A stretch of 53,982 nucleotides of DNA from Bradyrhizobium sp. GTDB taxonomy: Bacteria > Pseudomonadota > Alphaproteobacteria > Rhizobiales > Xanthobacteraceae. Position 1 is the first letter of the stretch, and every line of letters starts with the position of its first letter. The stretch lies in NCBI RefSeq assembly GCF_030646015.1, contig NZ_JAUSLT010000057.1:1-53982 (forward strand), in the 5' to 3' direction. Shown here piece after piece: positions 26,479-35,342 of the stretch. The notes under the pieces are model-generated. The model was given only the letters and a program-made list of their open reading frames with translations, searched no databases and was not told the origin of the DNA. Position numbers and translations under genes: made by a program.

Positions 26479-26554
26479 TTTTTCCAAATAACGAACCACA
26501 TTCAGGATCGCCTTCAGGCGACTGAGCGGTCGTATCTCCGTGGGAGGCAAGCAG

Positions 26555-27706
26555 GTGAACCCGTATCTCGATGAAGAGATGATCGCGCTCGGCGATCAGG
26601 TTCGGCGATTCGCCGCGGATCGCGTCGCTCCCGGCTTCCAGGAGCGCGACAGGACGCGCGTTCTCGATCGCCAGTTGATGAAAGCGATGGGCGAGATGGG
26701 GTTCATCGCGCCGGAGTTGCCCGAGGAATTCGGCGGCCTGGGATTGGGCTGTCTCGCGGCCGGAGTCATCCATGAAGAAGTCGCCCGCGCCGACCTCAGT
26801 ATTTCCTATCTCAACCTGCTGGCCTCGCTGAACGGCCAGATCCTGTCCCAGCACGGCCGGCCGGATGTCGTCCGCCCCTGGCTCGCCCGGCTGACGGGCG
26901 GCGAGGCGCTATTGGCGATCGCGCTGACTGAACCGCGAGGTGGTTCCGACGCCGCCAATCTGCGCCTCCAGGTCGAACGGATTGGCGACGCATACGTCGT
27001 CAACGGCGAAAAGACATCGATTTCGGCTGCCGATCAGGCGGATGCAGCGGTGGTGTTCGGCCGCACCGGAACGCCGGAATCCGGCGCGCATGGCGTCACG
27101 GCGCTGCTCATTCCGATGGATCTGCCGGGCATCACGCGGAACCGCTTCGATTGTCATGGCCAACGCGCAATCGGACGCGGCTCCATCTTCTTCGAAAACG
27201 TTCGCGTGCCGGTATCGCATCGCCTCGGCGACGAGAACAAGGGCTTCGTGCAGGTGATGCAGGGCTTCGATTTCTCGCGCGCCCTGATTGGACTCCAGGT
27301 CCTCGCCGTCGCGCGCGTCGCGCTGGAGGAAACCTGGACATATGTCGCGCAGCGGCAAGCGTTCAACCAACCATTGTCGGCCTTTCAGGGAGTGTCGCAT
27401 CCGCTCGCCGAGCTCGAAACACAGGTCGTGGCGGCACGCCTGCTTTGCCTGCAGGCGCTGTGGATGAAAGACAGGGATCTGCCGCACAGCGCGGAGGCGG
27501 CGATGTGCAAGTGGTGGGCGCCCAAACTCGCCTACGATGTCATTCATCAATGCCTGCTGATGTTCGGCCACGGCGGCTATGACCGCGGGCCCATGGAGCA
27601 GCGCCTGCGCGACGTGCTCGGATTCCAGATCGGCGACGGCACGGCCCAGATCATGAAGACCATCATCGCCCGTACCCGCGCCGGCCGCGCCGCGGTCCCC
27701 GCTTGA
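26555..27706 (+). CDS. aliB: Cyclohexanecarboxyl-CoA dehydrogenase
   Basis: Acyl-CoA dehydrogenase of 383 residues that would introduce the double bond into cyclohexanecarboxyl-CoA before hydration. Family motifs: MGFIAPELPEEFGGLGLG, ALTEPRGGSDAANL, NGEKTSISAADQADA, FENVRVPVSHRLGDENKG and near the end FGHGGYDRGPMEQRLRDVL. The GTG start at 26555 has GGGAGG seven bases upstream and begins VNPYLDEEM (Met-initiated). The position after badHI is the same as in the R. palustris operon by recall. Electron acceptor is presumably ETF. Confidence 0.9.
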   Translation: MNPYLDEEMIALGDQVRRFAADRVAPGFQERDRTRVLDRQLMKAMGEMGFIAPELPEEFGGLGLGCLAAGVIHEEVARADLSISYLNLLASLNGQILSQHGRPDVVRPWLARLTGGEALLAIALTEPRGGSDAANLRLQVERIGDAYVVNGEKTSISAADQADAAVVFGRTGTPESGAHGVTALLIPMDLPGITRNRFDCHGQRAIGRGSIFFENVRVPVSHRLGDENKGFVQVMQGFDFSRALIGLQVLAVARVALEETWTYVAQRQAFNQPLSAFQGVSHPLAELETQVVAARLLCLQALWMKDRDLPHSAEAAMCKWWAPKLAYDVIHQCLLMFGHGGYDRGPMEQRLRDVLGFQIGDGTAQIMKTIIARTRAGRAAVPA

Positions 27707-27740
27707 AAGCGCACGTGGCTTGACCCTGCAGGAATGATCC

Positions 27741-27855
27741 ATGGAATTCGACGCTGTTCTTCTGCCGCCTCGCCGCGCCGAAGCTGCAGAAGCTCGCCGT
27801 GCAATACATTCCCGAGCGAGCTATCGTGCGCGACGCCATGCCGGCGACGCCGTAG
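27741..27855 (+). pseudogene. aliA: aliA remnant, internally deleted CoA ligase
   Basis: A ribosome-binding site (agga) and ATG are followed by MEFDAVLLPPRRA, the expected start of AliA-type cyclohexanecarboxylate-CoA ligases. Directly after it, in another frame, comes KLQKLAVQYIPER then AIVRDAMPATP and a stop codon. That is the expected C-terminus (usual continuation SGKIQKF). About 500 codons between these ends are gone and the end is frame-shifted. The gene is therefore a clean internal-deletion remnant. badK, next in R. palustris, is absent. Confidence 0.85.
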
Positions 27856-27898
27856 GACGGGCGCTCGCCGCAGCAAATGCTCCGGCCGTCGAGTTCGC

Positions 27899-29281
27899 TC
27901 ACAGCAGCGAATTGAACCAATCGAATACCGTCGTCTGACCGTTCAGGACGGTGCCGTCGCCGTAGAGGCTCGCCAGGAAAGTGCCGCGGTGGCTCGCGCC
28001 ACTGACCGCAACGCCATCCGCAAAGTGTCCGCCCGAGGCGGGCGCCATCCTGACCAGGCTCGGGTGCAAGGCCTCATCGGCCAGTCCGTAATAGAACCTG
28101 ATGGGAGAATCGTAGTCCCAATAGGTCGCGCTGTTCGCGCCCAGGCGGCGCAGGAGTTTGCTGTTGGTATCGTCGGTGAAGCGTTCGAAGAAGCCGTCTG
28201 CCAGGAAGTCGGAGGCTGCCGGAATGGTCTTTGCGACCTCCCCGTCGAGGCTGTAGTCGGACCAGTACTTCTCGGCGAAAGCGCGGTATTGCGGCTTGAT
28301 CGCCGTATCGAACAGTCTGTTCAATCCATAATATTGCCGATAGCTGCCGAGCAGAACGACGAGGCACGGCGTGATCCAGGCTGGCGGCATCGGGTAGGCC
28401 GTACCGGTGGACGGAATGCAGGATTTGGGGCTCACCCAGTAGCGAAAGCTTTCGGGGAGATTGTTGAACGGGCTCTGGGTCGCGCTTGCCGCGATCTTGA
28501 TGCGGCGGCGCTGCAACTCCTGTTTGAGCCACTGCGTGTTCAGGGCGCCCTGCGACCAGCCATTCAGGAACAGGGTGGATTTGCGCAGACCCAGTTTGCC
28601 GAGTTCCTGCAATCCGGCATTCAGGATGTCGAGGCAACATTGGACCGTTGCATCTTTCACCGCGTAGGCTTCACCGCGGCCATTCCGATAGGGTCCCTTT
28701 CCCAGGTAGTCCGCGGCGATGACGGCATAGCCGTTGCCTGCGAAGCGCTGGATATTGAAGAGCGTCTCGATCGAATCCACATTGTCGCGCAGTTCGTAGC
28801 TCTCGGCTTCGAGCCGGGTGAGGTTCGAAGGAACCTGGTCGAATGAAAGGATCGTGCCGTGCTGCCATGATATGACGGGCAGCGACCCGTGCTTGCCGGC
28901 CGGGACTGCGAGAAGCCCACTGACCTTGACCCTCTCTCCCGTTTCCGGCACCCGCGTGAAAGTGGTGATGCGCCTCAGCTCGACGTCGAAACGCGCGGAA
29001 TGCTTCTCGACGGAAATCGGGCCGAGAATGTTGTTTTCGTTGAAGACCGAATAGAACTTCGTTGCCAGCGCGTTGAGCCGCTCCCTGGACACGCGGACCG
29101 CCCCGCCCGGATTCGCCCGTGACTTCCGGGCCGGCAGTGCAAGGGCAGGATCATGCCCCCCCATCGACATCGCGAATGAGCCAGCCGCAACACCGGCGGA
29201 TTTCAGAAATCCTCGACGGCTGACCTCGGTGCATTCGAGGCTCGAGCAGAGGTCATCAGGTCTTGCTGTGCGGGTCATCAT
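27899..29281 (-). CDS. Tat-exported alpha/beta hydrolase
   Basis: A 460-residue protein with a twin-arginine signal SRRGFLKSAGVAAGSFA near residue 20, so likely exported folded. The hydrolase core shows LPVISWQHGTI, nucleophile Ser in LNGWSQGAL and probable acid and His in the C-terminal part (YGLADEALHPS, SGASHRGTF). This resembles the secretory-lipase family (LIP). Natural substrate unknown: esters or lipids. Starts at the first of two tandem ATG codons, with GGAAG before it; an upstream in-frame start at 29326 lacks support. Its 3' end abuts the aliA remnant. Confidence 0.75.
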   Translation of the reverse strand: MMTRTARPDDLCSSLECTEVSRRGFLKSAGVAAGSFAMSMGGHDPALALPARKSRANPGGAVRVSRERLNALATKFYSVFNENNILGPISVEKHSARFDVELRRITTFTRVPETGERVKVSGLLAVPAGKHGSLPVISWQHGTILSFDQVPSNLTRLEAESYELRDNVDSIETLFNIQRFAGNGYAVIAADYLGKGPYRNGRGEAYAVKDATVQCCLDILNAGLQELGKLGLRKSTLFLNGWSQGALNTQWLKQELQRRRIKIAASATQSPFNNLPESFRYWVSPKSCIPSTGTAYPMPPAWITPCLVVLLGSYRQYYGLNRLFDTAIKPQYRAFAEKYWSDYSLDGEVAKTIPAASDFLADGFFERFTDDTNSKLLRRLGANSATYWDYDSPIRFYYGLADEALHPSLVRMAPASGGHFADGVAVSGASHRGTFLASLYGDGTVLNGQTTVFDWFNSLL

Positions 29282-29525
29282 GTCTTCCGCCGCGGGACGT
29301 TTGGGTGACAGGTTGATAAACGCCAAAGCCTAGCGCTTCGTGAACGCGAAAATCGCTTTCCCTTCGTCCACAACCTCGGCAGCCGCCTCCGGCGCCTGAA
29401 ATGTTCCATCCAAGCCGATGGCTTTCGACCGGCCGTGGAGAACACGGCGTGACCGGCCATGGGCGCTCGACGGGCTGCGATCGGGTTGTTAAGCCCGCCT
29501 CCCCGGGGAGCCTTTGAGTCGAGAC

Positions 29526-31034
29526 ATGACCGTTGCGATCGAGATGGGACACACGACCGCGGGCGCCCAGGCTACTCTGGACCTCGAGGAACTGCTGGCA
29601 ACGCGCCTGCTGGTGCAGGGCAATTCGGGTTCCGGCAAATCCCATCTGCTGCGCCGGCTGCTGGAACAGAGCGCCCCCTGGGTGCAACAGACCGTGATCG
29701 ACCCCGAAGGCGACTTCGTGGCGCTTGCAGACCGATTCGGCCACCTGCTGATCGACGCCGAGGAACACACCGAGCGGGGCCTGCAGGTCGCCGGCGAACG
29801 GGCGCGCATCCATCGCGTCTCCACGGTGCTCAATCTCGAGGGGCTCGACGCCGAGAACCAGATGCGGCGCGCCGCCGCCTTCCTCGGCGGGCTTTTCGAG
29901 GTCGCCCGCGACCACTGGTACCCGATGCTGGTGGTGGTCGATGAGGCGCAGCTGTTCGCGCCGGCCGTCGCGGGCGAGGTTTCGGACGAGGCGCGCAAAC
30001 TCTCGCTCGGCGCCATGACGAACCTGATGTGCCGTGGCCGCAAACGCGGGCTGGCGGGGGTGATCGCCACCCAGCGACTGGCGAAACTCGCCAAGAACGT
30101 CGCGGCCGAGGCGTCCAATTTCCTGATGGGCCGAACCTTTCTGGACATCGACATGGCGCGCGCCGGCGACCTGCTCGGCATGGAGCGGCGACAGGCCGAG
30201 GCCTTCCGGGATCTGCAGCGCGGGCAATTCATGGCGCTGGGACCCGCCCTCTCCCGCCGCCCGCTGGAGCTGCGCATCGGTCCGACGGATACCACGCCAC
30301 GCAACGCGATCCCGCGCCTGATGCCGATGCCGGAAGCAACACTGGACGCACACGCCATCGTCATGGCGGCACCGCCGCCCGAAAATAACCGGCCGCAGCG
30401 CCGGTCGGCGCCCGACCTGCTCGGCCAGCTGATGGCGGCGAAGTCAGCGGCGCTGGAGATCCGTCCCGAAGCGGTGGAGCAGCCGCTCAGCGCCGAGCAA
30501 CTGGCGGAGCGGCATGAGCGCGTCGACCGTATCCTGCGAGCCGTGATGGCGGAACCCGACGCGGGATTCCGCGCCGTCGGCGTGCTCTATCAGGAGTTCG
30601 TGGTGCGCTGCCGGATCGAGGGCCTCGGTTTGGCCGTGCCGGATCTGGCCGACTTCCGTCGCATGCTGACGCGCGCCCGCGCCGGGCTCGGCTCCGATAT
30701 GGCAGAACATGACGGGTGGCAGGATGTCTCGGTGCGAGCCTCGCTGCTGCCGGAGGATATGCAGGGCGTCTTCATGATGATCGCCCGCGCCGCGAAGGAA
30801 GGCTGGCCCTGCCCGGGCGATGCGGCGATTGCCCGCGCCTATGGCTCGCATTCGTTGCGCCGTGCCCGGCGTCTCTTGAGCTACATCGAGGAGCAGGGCC
30901 TGATCGTCTGCCAGCTTGACGGCGCCGGACGGCGGATCGTGACGCTCGTCGAACTGGCCTGGGCGACCGCACCGGGCGACCCCCATGCCGAGGAACTGGC
31001 AGTGGAGCAAGGCTGCAGCAGTTCGGCCCCATGA
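29526..31034 (+). CDS. HerA-like (DUF87) ATP-binding protein
   Basis: A P-loop ATPase of 502 residues. Walker A is VQGNSGSGKSHLLRR, Walker B is MLVVVDEAQLF, and a sensor/arginine region is CRGRKRGLAGVIATQRLAKL. These match HerA/DUF87-type ATPases, which move or remodel DNA, usually with a nuclease such as NurA or as conjugation motors. No nuclease partner is adjacent. The C-terminal 200 residues contain a predicted helical region with a possible winged-helix (AAIARAYGSHSLRRARRLLSYIEEQGLI). A TTG start four codons upstream is possible. Function unknown. Confidence 0.75.
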   Translation: MTVAIEMGHTTAGAQATLDLEELLATRLLVQGNSGSGKSHLLRRLLEQSAPWVQQTVIDPEGDFVALADRFGHLLIDAEEHTERGLQVAGERARIHRVSTVLNLEGLDAENQMRRAAAFLGGLFEVARDHWYPMLVVVDEAQLFAPAVAGEVSDEARKLSLGAMTNLMCRGRKRGLAGVIATQRLAKLAKNVAAEASNFLMGRTFLDIDMARAGDLLGMERRQAEAFRDLQRGQFMALGPALSRRPLELRIGPTDTTPRNAIPRLMPMPEATLDAHAIVMAAPPPENNRPQRRSAPDLLGQLMAAKSAALEIRPEAVEQPLSAEQLAERHERVDRILRAVMAEPDAGFRAVGVLYQEFVVRCRIEGLGLAVPDLADFRRMLTRARAGLGSDMAEHDGWQDVSVRASLLPEDMQGVFMMIARAAKEGWPCPGDAAIARAYGSHSLRRARRLLSYIEEQGLIVCQLDGAGRRIVTLVELAWATAPGDPHAEELAVEQGCSSSAP

Positions 31035-31167
31035 TCATGGCGCCGGTCTGGCTCCGCGGTGTATGATCGCTCGGAGTCGCTGGGCGTTGCGCCACCGTTC
31101 CTTTGACGCGTCCGCGCTGCTGTCGCCGACCGCTTTTTGCATCGCCCGCTTAACAGGAGTCCTGAGC

Positions 31168-31650
31168 TTGAGCGTTGCCTTCACCAAGGAAGACAGTGCC
31201 GAAACGGCGTCGGAGACGTTGCTTCCCGACCGCCCGGTTTCACCGCATCCGAACCTCGTGACGGAAGCGGGATTAAAGGCTCTGGAATTCCAGCTCCAGG
31301 AGGCACGCGAGGCCTACGAGGCCGCGCAGAAGATTGAAGACGTCAATGAACGACGGCGGCAGGCCGCAACCCCGTTGCGTGATGCGCGCTATTTCGCAGC
31401 GAGAGTTCGGACGGCACAGGTCATGCCCGATCCGACCTCGACGGACACGGTCGCCTTTGGCAGGACGGTGACCTTCAGGCGAGACGACGGACGCGTCCAG
31501 AAATATCGGATCGTCGGAGAGGACGAAGCGGACCCCAAGGCCGGCACCATTTCCTTCGCGTCGCCGGTGGCGAGGTCGCTGATGGGTAAAGCTGTCGGAG
31601 ATGTCGTCGGTGCATCCGCTCAGGAGCTCGAGATCATCGCGATCTCGTAG
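31168..31650 (+). CDS. GreA/GreB-type transcription factor, diverged
   Basis: A 160-residue protein. The C-terminal half (about 85-160) matches the FKBP-like GreA/GreB domain: VAFGRTVTFRRDDGRVQKYRIVGEDEADPKAGTISFASPVARSLMGKAVGDVV. The N-terminal half is a coiled coil as in Gre factors, but the acidic tip that stimulates RNA cleavage (usually D-L-S/K-E-N) reads EDVNERRRQ, so cleavage activity is doubtful. It may be a Gre-like or Rnk-like anti-cleavage factor. The TTG start has caggag seven bases upstream. Confidence 0.8.
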   Translation: MSVAFTKEDSAETASETLLPDRPVSPHPNLVTEAGLKALEFQLQEAREAYEAAQKIEDVNERRRQAATPLRDARYFAARVRTAQVMPDPTSTDTVAFGRTVTFRRDDGRVQKYRIVGEDEADPKAGTISFASPVARSLMGKAVGDVVGASAQELEIIAIS

Positions 31651-31729
31651 CACCTCGCACAAGATGCAGCCGATTGTCTGGAATGTCCGCGGATATCACC
31701 CGATGCGCGCTTACCCCAGTCGATCTGCA

Positions 31730-32482
31730 TCATGGATGACTTGGGTCCATACCGTTCTTCCTGAACACGGGCGCGGCGGCGGGTGCGGACAGAAACGCCT
31801 GCAGTGCCTTGGCGGACTCTGAGGCATTCGAACCGATGGGGACACCACTGGAGTAAACTGTGACGTTCTGGATTTCTGCGGGCAGCGGACCCAGGAAGTC
31901 GATGCCCGCTTCGTGGACCAACTCGCTCACCTGCTGGAAACCGAGTTCGGCTTCGCCGTTCGCAAGATATTGAGCCACGCGTGTGCCGGGTGCCGGCTGT
32001 TTCGACTTGTCCTTCATCTGGTCGGCTATCCCCAGGCGATCGAACAGGCGCTGGATATAGACACCGCTTGGACCTGTCGAATAGGCAACCGCCCTAGCGG
32101 AAAGCAGCGCCTTCTTAACCGCCTCGCTCGAACTGATGTCGGGCCTGGGCGAGCCAGCCTTGACCGCCACGCCGACACCGGATCGGGCGATGTCAACGCG
32201 GCTACCCGGCATCATCTTGCCGTCCTTGACGAACGCATCAACGTCCGGTGCGCCCACGATAACGAGATCGAAAACCTCACCCGCACCAATGCGCTTTCTT
32301 ATGTCTGCGGAGCCAGTCCATGTTGCCGTCACCTTGTTGCCGGTGGTGCTTTCAAACTGCGGGACGAGTTCGAGAAAAGCCTCTTTGACGGCTCCCGCGG
32401 CAAGCATTTTGATTTCGGCAGCCTGGACCACATGCGTCATCAACAGGCTGCAGGCCGCAACGGCTGCAAGGCGAGTTTTCAT
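31730..32482 (-). CDS. ModA-like substrate-binding protein
   Basis: A 250-residue periplasmic protein with signal peptide RLAAVAACSLLMTHVVQA. The fold follows ModA-type binding proteins: IKMLAAGAVKEAFLELVP, KVTATWTGSADIRKRI, FDLVIVGAPDVDAFV and ELGFQQVSELVHEAGIDFLGPLP. Neither ModB nor ModC is nearby. Ligand unclear: molybdate is possible but many orphan members bind other anions. GGAG sits seven bases before the ATG. Confidence 0.78.
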   Translation of the reverse strand: MKTRLAAVAACSLLMTHVVQAAEIKMLAAGAVKEAFLELVPQFESTTGNKVTATWTGSADIRKRIGAGEVFDLVIVGAPDVDAFVKDGKMMPGSRVDIARSGVGVAVKAGSPRPDISSSEAVKKALLSARAVAYSTGPSGVYIQRLFDRLGIADQMKDKSKQPAPGTRVAQYLANGEAELGFQQVSELVHEAGIDFLGPLPAEIQNVTVYSSGVPIGSNASESAKALQAFLSAPAAAPVFRKNGMDPSHP

Positions 32483-32723
32483 GTTGGATCTCCAGCGAGG
32501 ACGAATTGCCAGATTACGTGCCTTCCAGCCCGACATCAAATGTCCGCTTTGGGTCAAGGGACCAAACCGCACGCGCGATAGGGCGTTGCTGCGGGCGGAA
32601 TGCCGTGCCGGCAACATGGGGCCGGCCTCCGCAACTCTTCACAATAGCGGGCGTCGTCGCTGACAAGCCCCCGCCCGCGAGCACCCGCCGCACATAAATT
32701 TGTGTCGTGATCGATCGCGATTC
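32483..32723. other. Intergenic region with short repeat, no gene
   Basis: Between the ModA-like gene (minus) and the membrane-protein gene (plus). Contains aatgtccgctttgggtcaa (32539-32557), the inverted counterpart of the repeat at 13853. No convincing gene found. A tandem operator-like repeat follows at 32724. Confidence 0.5.
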
Positions 32724-32771
32724 GTGACAGAATAATTACAATCAGATTTGTGACAGTTTCGTTACAATCAA
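32724..32771 (+). promoter_or_regulatory. Tandem direct repeat upstream of membrane protein
   Basis: Two 22-bp units 26 bases apart: gtgacagaataattacaatc (from 32724) and gtgacagtttcgttacaatc (from 32750). The outer parts GTGACAG and TTACAATCA are identical and the middle differs, which looks like two regulator-binding sites on the same helix face (2.5 turns apart). They end 30 bases before the start codon, so a repressor or activator site overlapping the promoter is likely. Confidence 0.6.
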
Positions 32772-32801
32772 ATGACAATTCGATTACGCGTGGAGCAGTT
32801 G

Positions 32802-33761
32802 ATGAGTTTGGAATGGCGTGCGGAGCAGTCACCTACCCGATCAAATTACCTTGCCTGGTCAAATCCCGTGGCATGGTGGTGGGGCCTGTTGAGCCTGGTC
32901 AGTGGCGTCAACATCGCGGTCTGGTTTCTGCTGTACCGCCAGCTCCACCAGGCGCCGACCGGCTCTCTCGGCAACAGCTTCGGCATCCAGCTGATGCTGC
33001 TGCTTTGCGCGGCCTATGTGTTCGGCTGCGCCTTCAGGTCGTTCCTGCCGCGCGCGGATGTGCAGCGGATCTGCCTGTTCGACACCTGGCTGTCGAGCGT
33101 CTTCGTCGGCCGGTCGGTCGCGACCGTGGCCGAGATCGCCTTCGCGGCGCAGTGGGCCATCATCCTGCACCAGCTCGGTAGCATGACCGGTGCGGACACC
33201 ACCGTGAACGCCGCGTGGGCGATCGTGCCGCTGATCGTCGTCGCGGAATGCTTCTCATGGCATGCGGTGCTGACCAGGAACTATCTGGGCAACGCCATCG
33301 AAAACTCGATATGGGCGGTGGCCTTCTTCATCGTCGGCATTGGCCTTTGCCGGTTGCTGCCCGAATTCGATGGCGCGGTCCCCGTGGTGCTCGCCATCTC
33401 GATTATCGGCATCGCGGCCTACCTGGCGTTTCTCATGACCGTCGACGTCCCGATGTATCTGAACCGGTGGCGAGCCGAGGGCGACGGCAGCTCGCTTCTG
33501 ACACATCTCGAGGGCCTGCGTGACGTCAGCACGCGCTGGGTCGTGACCCACGACCTGGCCGAGTGGAAGGACGAGATCGCGTGGATGTCGCTGTATTTCA
33601 GCCTGGCGGTATGGTCCAGCCTCGCGCTGTGCGTGTTCTACTCGCTCGAGGATCAGCTGCCGCGCTATCGCACGGAAGCGACGGTCGCAAGCGCGCCGTC
33701 GGGCGCGCCGGCGCCGGCTGGCAAACAGCAGCCGGTCACGGCGCGCCTCGGTATCCAGTAA
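32802..33761 (+). CDS. Multi-span membrane protein of unknown function
   Basis: A 319-residue inner-membrane protein with about eight hydrophobic spans, among them WWGLLSLVSGVNIAVWFLLY, IQLMLLLCAAYVFGCAF, AWAIVPLIVVAECFSWH and VVLAISIIGIAAYLAFLM. No family recognised. An intact GGAG lies before the ATG at 32802; the upstream ATG at 32772 has none. Ends with a Pro/Ala-rich soluble tail. It meets the carbonic anhydrase gene tail-to-tail with no gap. Confidence 0.75.
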   Translation: MSLEWRAEQSPTRSNYLAWSNPVAWWWGLLSLVSGVNIAVWFLLYRQLHQAPTGSLGNSFGIQLMLLLCAAYVFGCAFRSFLPRADVQRICLFDTWLSSVFVGRSVATVAEIAFAAQWAIILHQLGSMTGADTTVNAAWAIVPLIVVAECFSWHAVLTRNYLGNAIENSIWAVAFFIVGIGLCRLLPEFDGAVPVVLAISIIGIAAYLAFLMTVDVPMYLNRWRAEGDGSSLLTHLEGLRDVSTRWVVTHDLAEWKDEIAWMSLYFSLAVWSSLALCVFYSLEDQLPRYRTEATVASAPSGAPAPAGKQQPVTARLGIQ

Positions 33762-34469
33762 TCAGGACAGCCAGCTCACCTTGCCCGTCGTGATGTCGTG
33801 CATCGCGGCGACGATCTTCAGCTGCTTGGCGTCGACCAGCGCCTTGATGATCGGGCTGCGCCTGGGCAGGCTCTCCGCCGTCAGCCGCGCGCTCGCCTCG
33901 GCGACCTTCTGAACCAGCGGATAATTATGCGAGTCGCGGTGGCCGTCCGCCTTGGTCAGGGTGGCCAGCGCCGGCTGAAAATTCTTCAGCATGGCCGTGA
34001 TATTGCCGAGCTTGACGTTGTCCACCGCGGCCTTGATGGCGCCGCACGAATTATGGCCCAGCACGACGATCGCCCTGGCGCCCACAACCTTGACCGAATA
34101 TTCCAGGCTGCCGATGATATCCGTGTTGACGAAGTTGCCGGCCACGCGCGCGCAGAACACATCTCCGATACGCTGATCGAACACCAGTTCGGGAGCCACG
34201 CGAGAATCGATGCAGCCTACAATGGCGGCGTAAGGCGACTGGCTGCTGGCGGTTTCCTTCACCTGCGCCATCAGATCGCAATTGATCGACTTGCCCGCCG
34301 TAAACCGCTCATTGCCGGCCTTGAGCCGCGCAATCGCATCGTCAGGCGCGGTCGACTTCTGGCGATCCGGCGTGAACACCGCGCATTCGGTCGTCTGCGC
34401 CCGAGCCGCGGTTGCGGCGAACTGAAGTGCTCCGGCAAGACACCCACAAAAGAAACGACGTGTAATCAT
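33762..34469 (-). CDS. Exported beta-carbonic anhydrase
   Basis: Zinc enzyme interconverting CO2 and bicarbonate, 235 residues. The residues of the active site are Cys86, Asp88 and Arg90 (GCIDSR), then His139 and Cys142 (LGHNSCGA). The N-terminus MITRRFFCGCLAGALQ has Arg residues before a hydrophobic core and AARAQ, so export (perhaps by Tat) to the periplasm is likely, as known for other alpha- and beta-proteobacterial members. A lipid-type cysteine is present in the core but no clear lipobox. Stop codon abuts that of the membrane-protein gene. Confidence 0.88.
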   Translation of the reverse strand: MITRRFFCGCLAGALQFAATAARAQTTECAVFTPDRQKSTAPDDAIARLKAGNERFTAGKSINCDLMAQVKETASSQSPYAAIVGCIDSRVAPELVFDQRIGDVFCARVAGNFVNTDIIGSLEYSVKVVGARAIVVLGHNSCGAIKAAVDNVKLGNITAMLKNFQPALATLTKADGHRDSHNYPLVQKVAEASARLTAESLPRRSPIIKALVDAKQLKIVAAMHDITTGKVSWLS

Positions 34470-34588
34470 GGCCTGCCCCACCCATGTTGCCGGCATTCGA
34501 AATCGACCGGTTGTATCGCGAATCTGACGCAATTCAGTGTTCGCCACAATACCGTGCCATCGCCGCCGACGTCAGTTATAGGCAAAGG

Positions 34589-35206
34589 ATGAAGAATTCA
34601 CTCCACATCATCGGCGGCGTCATCGGCGCAGTGGCGGACTTCCTCGCCACGCTGCTGGTACTCGAACTCGGCGGCTTCGGAAATCAGGCCGACCCGATTA
34701 TGTCAGGCCTGCTGGCGCTGTTGGTATTCGCACCGGCCGGCGCGTTGGTGGGCCTGGTGATCGGCACCTGGCTCGGCATGCGATGGCGTGGCCGCAACGA
34801 TGCCGGCGGGCTTGCCCGCAACAGCCTCAAGGCGTTCGGCGTCGTCGTGGCGCTCTGCGCCGTCGCGGGCGGTGCGTATTTCTGGTACGCGGTTTCGACC
34901 GCCACGCCCTGGCTCAACCCGAATGCCGCCAACCCGATTCTCCAGTTCGAGGTTCGCCTACCCGCGGGCGCGGCACTGCCGGCTGCCGCGCAGGACATCG
35001 CGATCGAATTGCAGACCGATCGGAACCTTATGCCGGGCGAAACCAGGTTCAACCAGTTCCGCCGCGATGGCGATCGAAGCGTGATCGTCGGCGACGTCGA
35101 ACTCGCCTTTCGCACCGCCACTCGCCAGCTGCAGGTCAAGATCAAGGGCCAGCCCGATCGCGTATTTCGTATCGGACTGTCCGGCAAGGCGCCGCATGCC
35201 CCCTAA
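34589..35206 (+). CDS. Membrane-anchored protein of unknown function
   Basis: A 205-residue protein with three N-terminal hydrophobic segments (HIIGGVIGAVADFLATLLV, LLALLVFAPAGALVGLVIG and AFGVVVALCAVAGGAYFW) followed by a soluble C-terminal domain of about 90 residues: LQFEVRLPAGAALPA, then ELQTDRN and VEQ-like beta strands ending RVFRIGLSG. No family recognised. AGG lies just upstream of the ATG. Topology suggests the soluble domain is periplasmic or cytoplasmic depending on span count. Confidence 0.6.
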   Translation: MKNSLHIIGGVIGAVADFLATLLVLELGGFGNQADPIMSGLLALLVFAPAGALVGLVIGTWLGMRWRGRNDAGGLARNSLKAFGVVVALCAVAGGAYFWYAVSTATPWLNPNAANPILQFEVRLPAGAALPAAAQDIAIELQTDRNLMPGETRFNQFRRDGDRSVIVGDVELAFRTATRQLQVKIKGQPDRVFRIGLSGKAPHAP

Positions 35207-35342
35207 CTCGGACCGTGGCAAACGCACCCCGACGGCAGCGAGATCCGCTATCGGGCGAAGTGGCCCGGACGCGATTGAACCGTCGCGGCCGCCAGCCGAT
35301 CAGCGCCGCGAAACGCGCAGAACCCTTGAAGCCGCCTGATCG

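Noticed and set aside
29329..29490. A minus-strand frame ending in a protein-like tail (AIGLDGTFQAPEAAAEVV, then KAIFAFTKR and stop)
   Set aside because: It looks like a real protein C-terminus but has no start codon within the open stretch and no recognised family, so I could not call a gene or pseudogene.
31730..32482. Molybdate importer supplying nicAB with molybdenum
   Set aside because: Attractive because nicB needs molybdenum, but there is no modB or modC, no linkage to nicAB, and orphan ModA-like proteins bind varied anions.
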